DNA of 64,000 bases, taken from positions 2,535,001-2,599,000 of the forward strand of contig NC_092579.1 of NCBI RefSeq assembly GCF_037975245.1, written 5' to 3'. Numbering within the stretch: the stretch's first letter is position 1; the number at the start of each line of letters is the position of its first letter. Shown one piece after another: positions 25,081 to 38,231 of this stretch. The DNA comes from Apostichopus japonicus. Taxonomy: Eukaryota; Echinodermata; Holothuroidea; Aspidochirotida; Stichopodidae. The notes under the pieces are model-generated. The model saw only the letters and a list, made by a program, of their open reading frames with translations. It ran no database searches and had not been told where the DNA came from. The translations under genes were made by a program, and so were the position numbers.

Positions 25081-27540
25081 CCAGTATACTAAGTGAATAG
25101 ATGAGAATTACATTCGTTACGTTGAATTATTACACTGTTGTTGTTTTCTTCGATTTAAGAACAACAGCAAAACTCCTGTAGTGCTTATACTTGTTAGTTA
25201 CAATTTTCTTTCACGCTTGTAGACTGAGCAGTATTCAGTACTGGCCAAAACCCTCCCCTCCTCCCCCCCCTTCACCACCCCGTATACACACACAGATATA
25301 AAACTAAATTTTCTGCTGAATTAAAATTAAAATTTTGTTTAAAAAATCTTCAGTGTCTGGGCTTAATTTGTATTCATCAGTGTCAGAGCCTTTATTAGGA
25401 ACCATTGAATTTCTATGCAATTTAAGTATACGTTGAAATTTGGACTTAATTCTGTTAACCTGTAAATCAATGATGTTTTATTAAAGTAATTCAATACCAT
25501 TATATAACAAAATAACATCAACTGCAAAAATATTACGTTATGAATATTAATATCAACGATAGCATTGATTATGACATAAATTAGACACTGATAAAGAAAA
25601 AATCAAACTAATATGTAAGTATTTAACTTTTTCTGTGTTAACTACATACAACACAACACGTTCTTTGTTTATAGTCTTGACGAAGAGGAAATATTTAATA
25701 TAAATATCAGATATAAACTGATATTTTGTTTACTTTATAGCTTTCACGAAACTATTCGAAAGCATCATAACAACAGAAAATCACAAGCAACGACATTGCA
25801 TTATTTTGTTTCTGCTAAGCATGCATTGATAATTTTATATATAATAATGCAATCTTGGAAATAAACTATCCAAATTTCTAACTCGGTTTCCTTTGGCGGC
25901 AGTAAATAGAAACAAGAATAGCACATCTTATATAAAACATTTACCGAAATTTGATTGCAAAGTTGATCATAACATTTCGTTTTCAGTGTTTTTTTTTTTT
26001 TTTACTTCTTTGTTGCTTTACTCGCAAAGATAAATGATAAAAAATATATTGAAAACAATTCATGGAACTCTGAAAAAAAATTGGTCTCCATGCATGGATA
26101 GTGATATATTTCTATGCATGTAGTTCTCTTCACATATATCGACAAATTTCTTAATTGATTAAAATCGCAAGATGAACAATAATTAACACTGAATCTTTGC
26201 CATTTGGTTTTGGGGTTTGAAAGGCATGCATTTTTTATTTCTTTATTTAACAATCGTGACCTTTAAATTAATTCTATTCCGTTGTGCAAGTCGCGATTGT
26301 TATATTTGAATAGTAATATTGTACGTTTTGTCTCTGCGGTTGCACTGTATTGATATTGTTATGTACTATTAAAACTAAAGATAAGAAAATATTAAATTGT
26401 TAGGCAATGATTGAGTTGTATTGTAATACTAAAGAACTCACAAAATTATCATGTCTATTTGTATTAATGTCCAATGAGTCAATAACAGAGATGGAAAAAA
26501 TAAAAAATTATATTTCGAGCTAACAAAATGAACATTAAAATAGCTGTTTATATAAGTGGCATAATTATGAATATTGAACGCAACGTCACCATTTTATTAA
26601 ATATATACAGTTAAATATAAGAAATCAGTGAAATTTTTCCTATTTAGAACGCTACTAACTCGTTTCTGGCGTAACCGTATTCCACAGTAAGGGTACCCCC
26701 TCCCCTACCTTGTCCCCTAATCCTCTCAGTGAAAGTAAAAATCATTAAAAATTACCGAAATGCGGCATTTAATTCAAGGTTTCCAAGTGATACAATATAT
26801 TGCCAACGTGCTAGATTTGCTTTATTCAACTCTCTATGAGGAATTTCCAAATAGTTGTAACGGCTAGAATCACCTATAGAATAGGCGATATCACGAATCT
26901 TGTGTAACAACACACAGCTTGGTTAGAATTATATTTCAACGCCAACTAAAAACAAAACAGATTTCCAAACGCAACGGAAGGACATCGAATTAGAAGAAAT
27001 TTAAACGTTAAGCTTGACGTAGACCATAATTATATAGTTTAGACGTGATTCACAAAAGCGTAGGCCTATAATTTACACGAAACGAAAACATTACTGCAAA
27101 ACCATAATTTTTTAAGTGCTCTTTTTTTTCTTTTTTTTTTAAAGACGATCAATAAAAGTACCCGTAATTATTTATAAACACTCTGTCGCACCCGGATCTA
27201 TGGCGTTGTAACTATACAAACATAATACCAAACAGTCACCTAACCACAGAAGCATACCCAACCTTACTAAGCGTTGAACACCGTCTTACTCGCCGTCATA
27301 ACAAAATTCCAGCATGCCTCAGTTTTACTACAATGTTTACAAAATAAACGCACGTGTTTCCTTCTTAGTAAACTTACCTCAATTTTCGATTACTGTGACT
27401 CAAATCCAGAGTTTTCGACGGGTTGTAAGGCTGTTTTATGAGTCTAAACGATCTTTGAAGTTTGCCAAGTAAGTTTTCAGAAGAAATTACGGGATAAGAC
27501 AAATTTTTGTTTCTCCCTTCGCTTGAATTATCAGAACATT
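25081..27540. other. Non-coding stretch
   Basis: Very AT-rich, with a C run near 25264-25270 and T runs near 25989-26003 and 27122-27140. No exon or structured element was recognised. Confidence 0.5.
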
Positions 27541-27548
27541 TCTGAGGT

Positions 27549-27678
27549 TAGTCGGCGGGAAACGCCGACTATGTTTGTACTATTTCATTGCTACGGTAGC
27601 CGAGAGGTTTGGCACAGACCCAGATTTATAAATAAATAAACTGGGAAACCCCAACGATTAGAATATAATCTGTGCCAA
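27549..27678 (+). other. Cluster of hairpins with a tRNA-like A box
   Basis: Three foldbacks lie in 130 bp. A perfect 9-bp stem (TAGTCGGCG 27549-27557 with CGCCGACTA 27563-27571) closes a GGAAA loop. GCTACGGTAGC is at 27590-27600. TTGGCACAGA (27609-27618) pairs perfectly with TCTGTGCCAA (27669-27678) and encloses CCCAG/CTGGG. The overlapping GGTAGCCGAGAGGTTTGGC resembles the A box and D arm of tRNA-Ser/Leu. The expected B box is poor (CGATTAGAAT). It may be a decayed tRNA-derived SINE head, a structured RNA, or a foldback element. Confidence 0.35.
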
Positions 27679-27699
27679 CATTTTAGGACGGGTCTTTAC

Positions 27700-29500
27700 T
27701 TGACGAAAAAGAAACTGATGTTTGACGCGAAGTAAAATAAAACAAATTATACAAATCAATGAAATGTTCTCGTCACTGAACGAGGTATGAATAATTGAAT
27801 ATCACGTGACTCAGTTGCGCAACTCAAGGACCAGTGAACGTTTACGCTATGCTACCTGTGATGTTATACTGTACCGCCGTGACTTCGCCAGTTTGTCATC
27901 TGTTGATATCTTCACTCTAAGCTTTTTTCTATAAAAAAAACAATGAAAGAAAAGACAAGAAAAAAAATATTAGAACGAATGAGCTGCATTGGTTGTAACA
28001 ATCTTCTGTTTTCCATCTACGGGATTTTGTTTATGCTTGACATGTGTTTACAGAACTTCTCGGCCACCGTACTATACCCCAGTCAATGAAATGAAAATAG
28101 TAAACTTAGCGGTTACGCTAAGCCAATCAAATTTGAGAGCGTGGTCTGATGAATCTTGAACCATTGATGATTTTGTCTGGGAAAGGTGGTTGGCGTTTTG
28201 CCAGCATCTTCTAAGTGGTGAGGCAGCCAGAAATTGACGGCACAATCAGTAAGCGCCTCTCTTTTCAGAAAAAGAATTGTAACCGGATAATTGGATTTTC
28301 GGGGCAGACAAATAGCGAGGCATTCCACATCAGCCGGGGTCTATTAGGTCTATTTTGTAAAACCTCTTGTGAGAGGCCCCGATAGGGTTGCAGGTTAAAG
28401 CGAGAAAATGTCCTCTCGTTCGAGGTTTTGGCTTCTTTTCAGGATTGGTTGTATATGATAAACTACCGTAGTACTGTATTCAGGTACAATGTAACCGTAG
28501 TAAGTATATGCGAGATGGTAACATGATGCACAATTAACATTAGAAACTTTTAAAATCCAAACAATAAATGAAGACGTTTTAAAATATCTTTAAACGCAAG
28601 GTTAAGAACCAAAACAGAAATGAATTCTAATCACCAATCTGCCGCCAAATTCAACATAGACAATGATGAATTAAAAATAGAAGGTAGGCCTATACATGCA
28701 CGAAGGAGACCGCCTCACTCAGTCCGCCCCCACCTACCCGCCCCACCTCACCTCCCCCCCCCCCGTAAGGTTTAAGCGTTTGATCGGATTTTACCTTCTT
28801 CACTTTATTTGACCTAGATGGGGGTTTTTTTAATTCATCAAAAGCTACGCAATAATAACTGACAATTTAAAACTTTCACGTTATTGTTAGCATAAAGATT
28901 ATTTTAAATATCTGGTTGTCGAGCTGTATATAACTCATGTGATGATACACAAAACTCCAAAAGGAACCGCCTCATATTACAGACGTTATAATCTCTTAGG
29001 TCGGTTAAAATAGCATCCCCGTGTTTGTCTGATGGGGTGGGGCGGGGAGGAGTGGCAAGCGAAGGACAATAGTCCTGGACTTTTTTCCTTCTCCCCTCCC
29101 CTTCCCTCCCCTCCCTCCCTTCCTTCCCCTACCCCACCCCTCACTTTGGATGCGCCACTGATCAGCTGCGACCATAGATAACCGGAAGTTTGACTTGATG
29201 ATAGGTACTCATCAAATTTGTGTGAATCGTTGAGTCGTGGATTTATTAACTGGAAAATCAAAATTGCCGTCTCTGTCTAAATAAACTTTGTCGGCGTACT
29301 GCCAACAAACGATGGACTATAGGCTTTACATTCCGCCTTACGCTGCCGGAGAATAGCTAAAGTATTTATTCATTGAGTAGAAAGAATTTGAACACTTAGT
29401 GTGATTAAACGCTGCTGCCAATTTTATGATAACATTTTCTGACGCTCTCAGTGTTTTGGTTACAGATCCGCCGTCACGTAACTGCTGGCAAACGGCCAAT
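27700..29500. other. Non-coding stretch
   Basis: C-rich and G-rich low-complexity DNA near 28720-28763 and 29034-29143. The latter ends GATGCGCCACTG, resembling the right end of a CAGTGGC-type MITE, but no left partner was found. Confidence 0.45.
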
Positions 29501-29502
29501 GT

Positions 29503-29504
<2 letters not shown>

Positions 29505-29563
<59 letters not shown>

Positions 29564-29601
29564 TATGTATATATATATATATGTATATATATATGTATGT
29601 T

Positions 29602-29637
<36 letters not shown>

Positions 29638-29663
29638 ATTGAAAATATATATATATTTATATA

Positions 29664-29734
<71 letters not shown>

Positions 29735-29790
29735 ACGGATGGATGGATGGATAGATAGATCGATAGCTGGATGGATAGATAGATAGATAT
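29505..29790. repeat. Compound (TA)n / (GGAT)n / (GATA)n microsatellite
   Basis: Long TA tracts interrupted by TG and TT, followed by GGAT and GATA tetranucleotide repeats from about 29733. Confidence 0.95.
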
Positions 29791-32250
29791 ATTTACATTC
29801 GATTTAATACGCGTATAAATTAAGGTATATTATTTTGGCCCATATGGCCTACCATACTCGCCGTACCCTTGTACCCATTGTTAGCAAACATGAGAAGCTT
29901 GGAAGAGGCTCTCGAGCAAAGGGCCTCGAGTCCAGAAGTACAAAGCCTACCACAGAGATCTACAAGCGACCACCCGACAAGAATCTTTCTATTGATAATG
30001 TCTAATAGGCTGAATGGTCCAATTGACCACAAACCCGCTATCAAATACTTCAAATTGATTCCTTCCGACTTGTCTGGGAGAACCAAACAAAGATAAAGTT
30101 CACACACACAAACCAATCGGAATGTACACTAAACAAAGGAGTGTCTTGAAGTGCCTTTAGCCATTCTTTTGACCGTCCGTGTATACAATTCGTCCTTCAA
30201 ATATTAAAACTTCTCTTTGAGAGCAACCGACCGATTATCGTCCTGCCGTTCGGGAGGCTATCCTCTGTCCCCTTAAATAGACTTCCACAAATACTCGTCT
30301 GTCCGTTATCATTTAGACGGGGAGGACATGATGAAAAAGCCTTCTAAAATGATGCTTCTCATTGGATGCTACCCAGGGAACCTTTACCATACTGTTCCTA
30401 AATACATGAGTGAGGTTATAAAATGTCCCTGAAGACCTGATACAAAGGCTTTACCTAGCCTCTGGTCATTCAACTCAATACGAACGGGAAGCAGAAAGAA
30501 TTGTTGTAATTGAAATGTTTCATTTTTGAAATGCGGTTATAAGTGTGTCTTTTTGTAGCACATAGTTTAAGAACTAGGCTGTGCTGCCTAACGCAACCAC
30601 AAGATACATTAGATCAAAGGAAGCGGGGTTCAACTTCTGCCTAGACGCCTAGTCGCCTACTTTTACGATGATATAACAAACAAATATATTAAAATGAATA
30701 CAAACAAACGATAATCCCCAGGATAAATACTATTTATTCACCATAAAGTGAGAGATGGATTACAAGTATGGATGCATAAACAAGATTAATAAATTGAAGT
30801 CATTACGTTAGGTCTACTCATTCTACTAATCTACTAATCTACAATACAGGAGGCGCTCTATCTCACTCATCCGTGCAGAATGGTCCCTCATCCTGCGAGC
30901 ATACGTCTTAGAGTGGATGTGCATCTAATCCGTTCCCTCGGTTCGCAGGACCACGAGTAGGGCTTTCCGGCGTCTAACAATCTCTCCTAAGTGCGTCGTC
31001 TAGTGATGATATCGACCAGTCCCTCAGTAAGATGTCGACTACATCAACATAACGTAAGTTCTGTGTGGAAATTAATAGAATTTATGTCTAATAATCTTCT
31101 ACCGCTCGTCTCTATACTGCAGATGTATGGCAGCTTGGAGTGTCTTGATGAATGGTCACCACACATTGCTTATATTGCCAACAAAAGAAACATTGTGCAA
31201 GGTGTCAACGATCTCCCGTAGTAAGTAACAAATTAATAGGCAAGAAAAGTAAGTATGAAATATGCAATAATATACACAAAGCCCAACTTGACATGGGTAG
31301 ACCCTCCTACCTAATGCATGTACAAGTACACGAAGTTAATAAGTAAGGGTGACACAACAACAGTGATCTGGCATATACAGATTTCAAACTGGTCACCTCA
31401 TACAGAGTGAACAGAGTGAAACATATGGCGTATCTTACTATACCTAGCCGGCATTACAATACGTAAAGATATAAAGTATATTAATAATAAAGTGAACCCT
31501 TCAAGACATATACAATAGTATGCAACTGGCTGTAAACCATATACAACAAGTTCCCTATGTTGCTCATACAGCAATAATAAAGTGCTCCATAAATAAGTGG
31601 ACTGTCTATCCCTAGTCGGCATAGTAGCATTAATGTTGGAATATTGCAATATCATATAAGTAGAAGCTGGTTGCCCTTGTTCCACTACGAACATATCCCA
31701 ATAGGGGCGAGTGTTTAACTCTAAGTTCATGACATCCTCTTATTTACATGAGGTCTACAAGTAACAACTATATACTGATGGGGAAATCCCTCAGCTAGTA
31801 ATAATAGCAACAACAAGTACCGTAGCATATTGATGGGTCCATCTTGGTAGATCAATGTGCAGAACTGTTGGATTTGTGCTCTGTTAATATTGGATTTTCA
31901 TAAGCATTACTTAACTTTTTGTGGATAAATCATACTTTTTGAGCAGTTTTGAGCTTACTGTGGGCCTCAGTTTGGACATTTGTTAATATCTTTGCTGGAA
32001 GGCTTGGATGTTTTTGGATTCAATTTGTGTGAAAATTCTACTGTATATGTGCATGTCCATATACCATACCAGTTATGCTACAATTTAGCCTAATGTTATA
32101 GCTCATCATGTGAACCTATGACCATTTGCACAAATTTATATTTCAACTTTGAGATTTATTGCGAATTTATTTGTGCTAGTGTGCTTTGATGTGAATTAGG
32201 ATTCTGCCTTTTCTACCTGACAAGGCCCATTTCCTTGTACTCTTTTTGAC
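29791..32250. other. Non-coding stretch upstream of the LINE
   Basis: No supported gene. The 31,850-32,250 segment, directly before the LINE ORF1 start, is probably its 5' UTR, though the element's true left boundary is not visible. Overlapping frames at 29820-30116 on both strands and at 31398-31730 (minus) lack recognisable domains. Confidence 0.4.
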
Positions 32251-32788
32251 ATGGCAGCTTCAAGAAGAGGTTGTTGTGGTAGGTGTGAAGATAGAATAAG
32301 TGCAAGTGATAAGGCTGTTTTATGTGACATCTGTAAACTTTGGTTTCACAAAGACTGTGAGGGATGAAGAGCTGTATGCAGCACTTAACAAATTTGGCCA
32401 TAAAGGATCACAGGATATTCCATGGCAATGCAAGATATGCAAGAGGTATGCATCGGGCTTAATTGTGGAAATAACAAAAATGAAGCAAAAGCAAGATAAG
32501 ATGGAAGCAAAGTTATTAGAAATTGAAAACAAAACTAAAGAAGCAGAGAAATCCCTTGCACATATTGGTGACAATGAGAGCAACAATGAAGGTAGAATTG
32601 AAGAGCTCGAAGGAAAGATTAATATTTCAGACCCCCAAGTATTTTCAATGCAAAAGCAGGTCTCAGAGGAAGTGAAAGAAGCATTAGATAGACAAAGACG
32701 GAGAAAAAGAGTTGTCATTAATAACCTCATCAAGGATGAAGTTTCTGACGCAGAAGTTAAAGCTCATGTGGAGCAGCTTTTTCAATAG
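32251..32788 (+). pseudogene. LINE ORF1 region: PHD-like finger plus coiled coil (broken)
   Basis: The ATG at 32251 opens a frame with CCGRC, then CDIC and HKDC, the ligand spacing of a PHD/RING-like finger. It meets TGA after 38 codons. The next frame, one base shifted, continues the finger (WQCKIC) and then a Lys/Glu-rich coiled coil (about 32,470-32,680) and a basic RRRKRVVINNL segment like that of other LINE ORF1 proteins, ending at TAG 32786. Similar protein sequence continues beyond that stop in the same frame, so it looks like a mutation and not a natural terminus. The role in the family is RNA and protein binding in the retrotransposition particle. Confidence 0.75.
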
Positions 32789-33937
32789 TTTGATGTAAGC
32801 CCATTAGAAATTGTACTTGTGGAACGAATGAAGGACAGAAGATTTCTTATTGTTGAATTACAGCATGGTGAGGTTTGATCCAAGTTACTCAAACCGGCAA
32901 AAGAACTCAGAAATTACCCTGATTATATGAATGTTTACATCAGACCTGATTTAACTTTCCTTCAGAGGAAAGAAGGGAAGCAGTTGAGAGAGGAAATGCA
33001 GTCAAGAATGAGGCATGGTGAAAAAAAACTTAAGGATCATTGGGGGCAAAATTATTCAAGTGTTGGCCCCCAATGCCCCGCCACAGGAGTAATTTGGAAT
33101 TCAGATGTAAATAGTGTAAATAGGAATTTTAGTTTTCATGAAAAATCTCAGAAAACACCAGTTAGCAAGGAAAATATAACTCTACAGGTGGATAAACTTA
33201 AAGTGTTTTATGTTAATGCACGTAGCATTGTTAACAAGATATCTCTGTTGGATGCATATATAAGTGAGCTGGAACCAGACATTGTTGGTATTAGTGAGTC
33301 ATGGGTTAATGAATCAATTTTGGAAAGTGAACTAGATATTTCTGGATTCACTGCTTATGTTGTGAACAGAAACCCTCTTAGAGCTTCAAGGGGTGGTGGT
33401 GTTATTTTTATATGTGAAAAATGATTTATCTCATGAACTTGTTACCTCTTTTGATCCTACACATGAGTCTAAAAGTGTGTGGTGCAAAATAAAAACAAAA
33501 CAACATAGTGAGGTGTTTATCGGTGTGTGTTATGATATTACAAGCAATACAATTGAAGATAGGGACAAACTTTATAATGTGATAGAATGTGCTTCAAAAG
33601 AGCATTCACTGATAATGGGTGATTTCAATCGAAGGGCAATTGACTGGTCAACGTTAACAGCCAACAGCGAGGGTCAAGCTTTATACTTGATCTTTTACAA
33701 GACCGTTTTCTCACTCAACATGTTTATGTACCAACAAGAGGTGACTCTATACTGGATTTGGTTTTCAGTTCTGAACCTGGGATGGTAGAAGATGTTAATG
33801 TTATGGAACGATTTGGAACTAGTGACCACAATATAGTCACGTTTGAGCGTATTGTTCAAGTGAATGTCAAAAAGGTGATTAACAAGTTCCGAGACTTTAG
33901 AAAGGCTGATTATGATGGGATGAGAAGATATCTGCAA
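32789..33937 (+). pseudogene. LINE endonuclease region (broken)
   Basis: After a linker with an in-frame TGA at 32876, an APE-type endonuclease is readable. Its motifs are VFYVNARSIVNK (about 33205-33240), ISESWVN carrying the catalytic Glu (about 33290), IMGDFNRR (about 33613) and TSDHNIV (about 33819). Frameshifts near 33415 and 33680 split it into three frames. The function in intact relatives is to nick target DNA to prime reverse transcription. Confidence 0.85.
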
Positions 33938-36027
33938 AGTATTGATTGGAATAAGTTATTTGATGGGCTGAATACTGTTGACATGTGGAACCATTTCAAG
34001 ATTATTTTGAATAAGGCAATGGATGACTTTGTTTCCTGGAGTCAGAGAAAAAGAAGTAAAAAGCCAATTTGGATGGATTACAAGGCTTTTCAAGCACGCA
34101 AGAGAAAGTACAAGAAATGGAAACTATTCAGAATGTTACAAACAAAGACAGCAGAGTCAGAATATAAGAAAGCTCTTAATGAAGCTACAACAGAATTAAG
34201 AACGTCTAAAAGACAGTTTGAAAGATAACTAGGCGATAAGATTAAAGAAGATACAAAGTCATTCTATTCTTTTGTACGTTCAAAATGTAAAACTAAAGAT
34301 ACTGTGGGACCTCTTCATAATTCAGAGGGTGGTGTGGTGTTTGACAATCAATCTATGGCAAGTGTATTGAATCAATACTTTTCGTCGGTGTTTACATGTG
34401 AATCCACTGAACATTTACCAGTGCCAGATCGTGTATTTACAAGAGAAAGCGAGGAAGTATTGTCAGGTCTGTGCTTTACTCATGATGATGTTTTAAATAA
34501 GATTAAGAGCTTGAAGCCAAACAAAGCTCCAGGACCGGATAATGTGTATAATAACATTTTAAAGTCCATGGCTCCAGAAATTTCTGGCCCTCTTGCCATA
34601 TTATTTAACAATCTCTGGATGAAGGTATTGTCCCAGATGATTGGCGTGAAGCTAATGTAATACCTATCTGCAAAAAAGGTTCAAAGCATGATCCATGTAA
34701 TTATCATCCTGTAAGTCTGACATCAACGGCTTGTAAAGTTTTGGAAATGTTGATAAAGGATGCTATTATTAAACACTTGGATGATCATCAATTACTAAAG
34801 GATACACAACATGGATTTACTAAAGGACGTTCTACTCTCTCAAATCTTCTGACTTTTCTTGAATATGTTACCAATGAAGTTGACAAAGGTTATCCAGTTG
34901 ATGTTGCATATCTTGACTTTGCTAAAGCTTTTGATAAGGTGGCACATAAAAGGTTTGTTTCCAAAATTGAATCTCATGGTATTTCTGGATCAGTGAGTGC
35001 ATGGATTTCAGCCTGGCTTAATGGCAGAAGACAGCGAGTGGCTTTGCATGGTACTTTTTCATCATGGTTGCCAGTTGAAAGTGGAGTTCCACAGGGTTCA
35101 GTCCTTGGACCATCATTATTCTTGATTTTCATCAATGATATTGATGATGAAATCTCTAGCCATGTTTTAAAATTTGCAGATGACACTAAAGTTTTTACCA
35201 GGATTGAAGATGAAAACGATGCATTATCTTTGCAAGAGGATATCAATAAGCTGCATCTCTGGTCTGAGAAATGGCAAATGTTATTTAATGTGAGCAAGTG
35301 TAAGATTCTGCACTTTGGTCATAATAATCATCGTTTCAACTACTTTATGAATGGTCAGCCATTAGAGACAGTGAATGAAGAAAAGGATCTTGGTGTTATT
35401 GTTTCAAGCTCTCTCAAATTAAATACACAAGTTGTTGCCTGTGTGAAAAGAGCCAACAGGATTTTGGGAATGATTTACAGAACTTTTGAAACAAAGGAAC
35501 ATGTATTAATGTTGCAACTTTATAAATCTCTTGTTCGTCCACACTTGGAATTTGCCATTCAAGCTTGGAACCCATATTTAAAAGGTGATATAGATTATCT
35601 GGAAAAAGTACAGAGAAGATTTACAAGGATGATACCTGTTTTGCGGCATTTGCCATACAATGAAAGACTTTCTGCTCTAAATCTCACCACATTATCCACC
35701 AGAAGACTAAGAGGAGATTTAATTGAAGCTTTTAAAATCATGAAAGGTTACGTAAAAGCTAGCCCTCAATTATGGTTTGAATTTAGCGACATCTCTTTTA
35801 CTAGAGGCCATTCAATGAAACTGTGCGCAAAATATTCAAAATTGAATGTACGCAGACATTTTTTTTCGGTCAGGGTTGTATCTGAATGGAATGCCCTTCC
35901 ACAGTCTGCCATTGATGCTACCAGTATAAATCAGTTCAAGGGACTTTTGGACAGACATCTGCAATGTAGGGGAGTAACAAGAGCTGAGCTCTCGCTCCCT
36001 TCTTCATCCCACACTACATCTGTCTAG
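33938..36027 (+). pseudogene. LINE reverse transcriptase region (broken)
   Basis: A linker runs to TAA at 34226. The RT proper starts with NKAPGPD (about 34519), shifts frame near 34612, then stays open to 36027. It shows motif A DFAKAFDK (from 34915), motif B GVPQGSVLGP (about 35086-35115) and motif C FADD (35173-35184, F in place of the common Y). The tail (LYKSLVRPHLEFAIQAWNP, FFSVRVVSEWNALP) is the usual C-terminus of CR1/Jockey-type proteins. Confidence 0.9.
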
Positions 36028-36066
36028 TGATGAGGCGTGGGATACAGGTGAATACATGTGAATACT

Positions 36067-37818
36067 ATATGTACTTCAACCCATGCACAACTACTGAATT
36101 AGACCACAGGTTGTCATGGCAACGAACACCTTTTGTTAGGCTGCAGGTAGCTATAAGCATCCCTGGGACTAACAATAGGCTACAAAAGAAAGACTATATC
36201 ACCTAGCCTATCTGCTATATCTGGTCAGATGGAGTCTGTACCATATGGCTAAAGACATTCTAATACTGTAATGTTCTAATTTCACATTAATTCAATGTCG
36301 GTTAGATCATAACGGTACACACCTTCAGTAGACGCTAACGGTTTCGGGCAAAGTAAATACTAAATACATTCTGTGTGCAGTTTTGCCATCACAAGAGATC
36401 AAAATAATAAATACAACAAAATTACACCTAAAGATATGCTTTATTGGCTCAACTATAGCTGGGAAAGTTTGTGATTACGTAAACGACCTCAGGCTGCCAC
36501 GGTCGTAACTCGACCTCAGGCTGTACAATTAGCCTGCATAGCTTCTTAACACCATTAGGCTCTCTGTGTAAACACTGTGTGGAAATATGTTCATGTCTAG
36601 TATGTAGCTAATCATAAAAGCGTTCACACAAAGACCATCATACAAGAAAAAAATATGTGGCGAGCGTTGCAGACTTATTGGTAAAAAGAGGTCGTTTTAC
36701 CGTGACGACCAAGGCAGGTCGATTATGTAATCTCAAGAAAATTTCCATGATAGTGTGCTAGTTGGGGTCTATACAGCAGACCTTTAATGAGGGCTGCTAC
36801 TCTGTGTACACATTACCAGCACAGAGCTAACATGAAAACATTCACAACTAATATACACAAGGTATGCACGATGAAAATGACTAGGCTCCTGAGGGGTCTG
36901 CAAAGTTGCTTGCAAACCTATAGGTGTTTTGAGCAAATTTAGAACAAATAGAGTTTGTGACATAACTTTCTTTTCACACCCTACCAGATTATACTTAAAT
37001 GTAGTCTGCACGGGCACCAAATTATAGCACGCTATAATTGCTAGAAGTTTGCTAAAAGTACTTTCCTGGAGGTCTTTAATCTCCAAATTGTTCTCAGACA
37101 TTTTTAAGGAACACACAAGATGACTGAATGTCCCAGTGAGGAACATTTCCTCGAAGGTTCAAGTGTAATAAAAACAGTTTAAGAAGATTGACCAAAGGTG
37201 ACCATATTCGAATATCTAGCATATTTGGGGCCAATACAGCTAATCTTTAAGACCTGGCCACACACCCTCCAGAATTTAGACAGAACTGTCTTCCAATATC
37301 TTTAACTTATTCCACCAGAGATTACAGGGAGCAAGACTTTACAATTTACACTTGAAGGAGAATAAAAGAAAGCCCGGCATATTAGTATTGCATTCGAAGG
37401 GAAAGACAGCTTAACCACCGAATACTTAGGATAGCCTAAGAGTAATACATACCACACGCGGCTTAATGGGGGCTTGTGGTAGCCTACCAAAGAGGATATA
37501 GGGATGGCGTGCTCCTCTAAGCAGGACTTCAAGCAAACACTTGGGCTTGCAAGCTTTCATTGGGCTCCTGTAGGCTCCTTGAACTTCTGTGAGCATTACC
37601 GTATACTGAGAAGAGAACAATAAAGAAAAGAGAGGAAATGAAAAAAAAATCAAAGGGAAGGGGAAAGGTTTACTATACAGGGGAAACTGTAGACACTATA
37701 CTGTTGGGGATATTAGGAGTGCTACACTTGTGATATGGATCGGCGATTCGGGCATTATTGGTTTTGAAATTGAAGTAAGAGATTGTCAGCAATTGCTCAT
37801 GGACGTACAATTTAAGTA
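36067..37818. other. Non-coding, repeat-bearing stretch
   Basis: A 120-codon minus-strand frame at 36784-37146 overlaps a segment (37000-37085) that recurs at 58268-58345, so it is best read as a repeat. No gene is supported. Confidence 0.45.
37000..37085 (-). repeat. Dispersed repeat, related to 58268-58345
   Basis: On the minus strand it reads CCAGGAAAGTACTTTTAGCA and then TCTAGCAATTATAGCGTGCTA. The plus strand at 58268 has CTAGGAAAACACTTTCGAAA and then TCTAGCAAATTTTAGCGTGC. Confidence 0.6.
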
Positions 37819-38231
37819 CTACGGACACCTAACCGTTTACCCCATAATTCAGTACATTTGTTGTGTCTGTTAAAACCTTATCAAAAATCTGTTGAAATTT
37901 GTTGAAAAGCTCTTTCCGTTTCCAAGATGTACACGTTTGAAGTTTCCATAAATCTGGTAAACTCATTAAATATGTGCAAACTATGACGTGGAGTGCATGT
38001 TGCGCTCATCAAACTTTCTTATTTTAGCTGTTAATTAATTAACCCCTAATTACAAGCACACATATATCAATGTGCATAATTAGCTAACGTTTATTCATAA
38101 ATAAAACTAAAATAAAGAAAAGACTTTTAAAACGGTCAATCTTTGATGGATAATGGGAGTTGCAACTATTTTCAGGATTACTGATGCCTATTAGAGTGAT
38201 AAGGACAATGTTGTTCTATAGGTGTCCGTAG
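37819..38231. mobile_element. MITE-like element with 13-bp inverted ends
   Basis: CTACGGACACCTA (37819-37831) and TAGGTGTCCGTAG (38219-38231) are exact inverted repeats 413 bp apart outside-to-outside. The interior is non-coding and AT-rich. No clear target-site duplication was found, so superfamily is open. Confidence 0.6.

Larger units (their letters stand above)
32251..36066 (+). mobile_element. Degenerate CR1/Jockey-type non-LTR retrotransposon
   Basis: In order: a PHD-like zinc finger and coiled coil, a connecting region, an APE-type endonuclease, and a reverse transcriptase with a C-terminal tail. There is no RNase H or integrase and no LTR is visible. Most of the coding capacity upstream of the RT lies in one frame, interrupted by frameshifts near 32360, 33415, 33680 and 34612 and by in-frame stops at 32786 (TAG), 32876 (TGA) and 34226 (TAA). 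The element is therefore inactive. A short direct repeat of GTGAATACAT near 36048-36066 may be the 3' terminal repeat typical of the CR1 group. Exact ends and target-site duplication were not found. Family placement rests on domain order and RT motifs. Confidence 0.9.

Noticed and set aside
29820-30116. Overlapping open frames on both strands (75 and 98 codons)
   Set aside because: No domain recognised, and neither strand is favoured by splice sites or codon pattern.
31398-31730. 110-codon minus-strand frame
   Set aside because: AT-rich, no domains, next to the LINE and probably part of repeat-derived DNA.
36784-37146. 120-codon minus-strand frame starting with ATG
   Set aside because: Its middle matches a dispersed repeat also present near 58.3 kb, so it is repeat sequence and not a gene.
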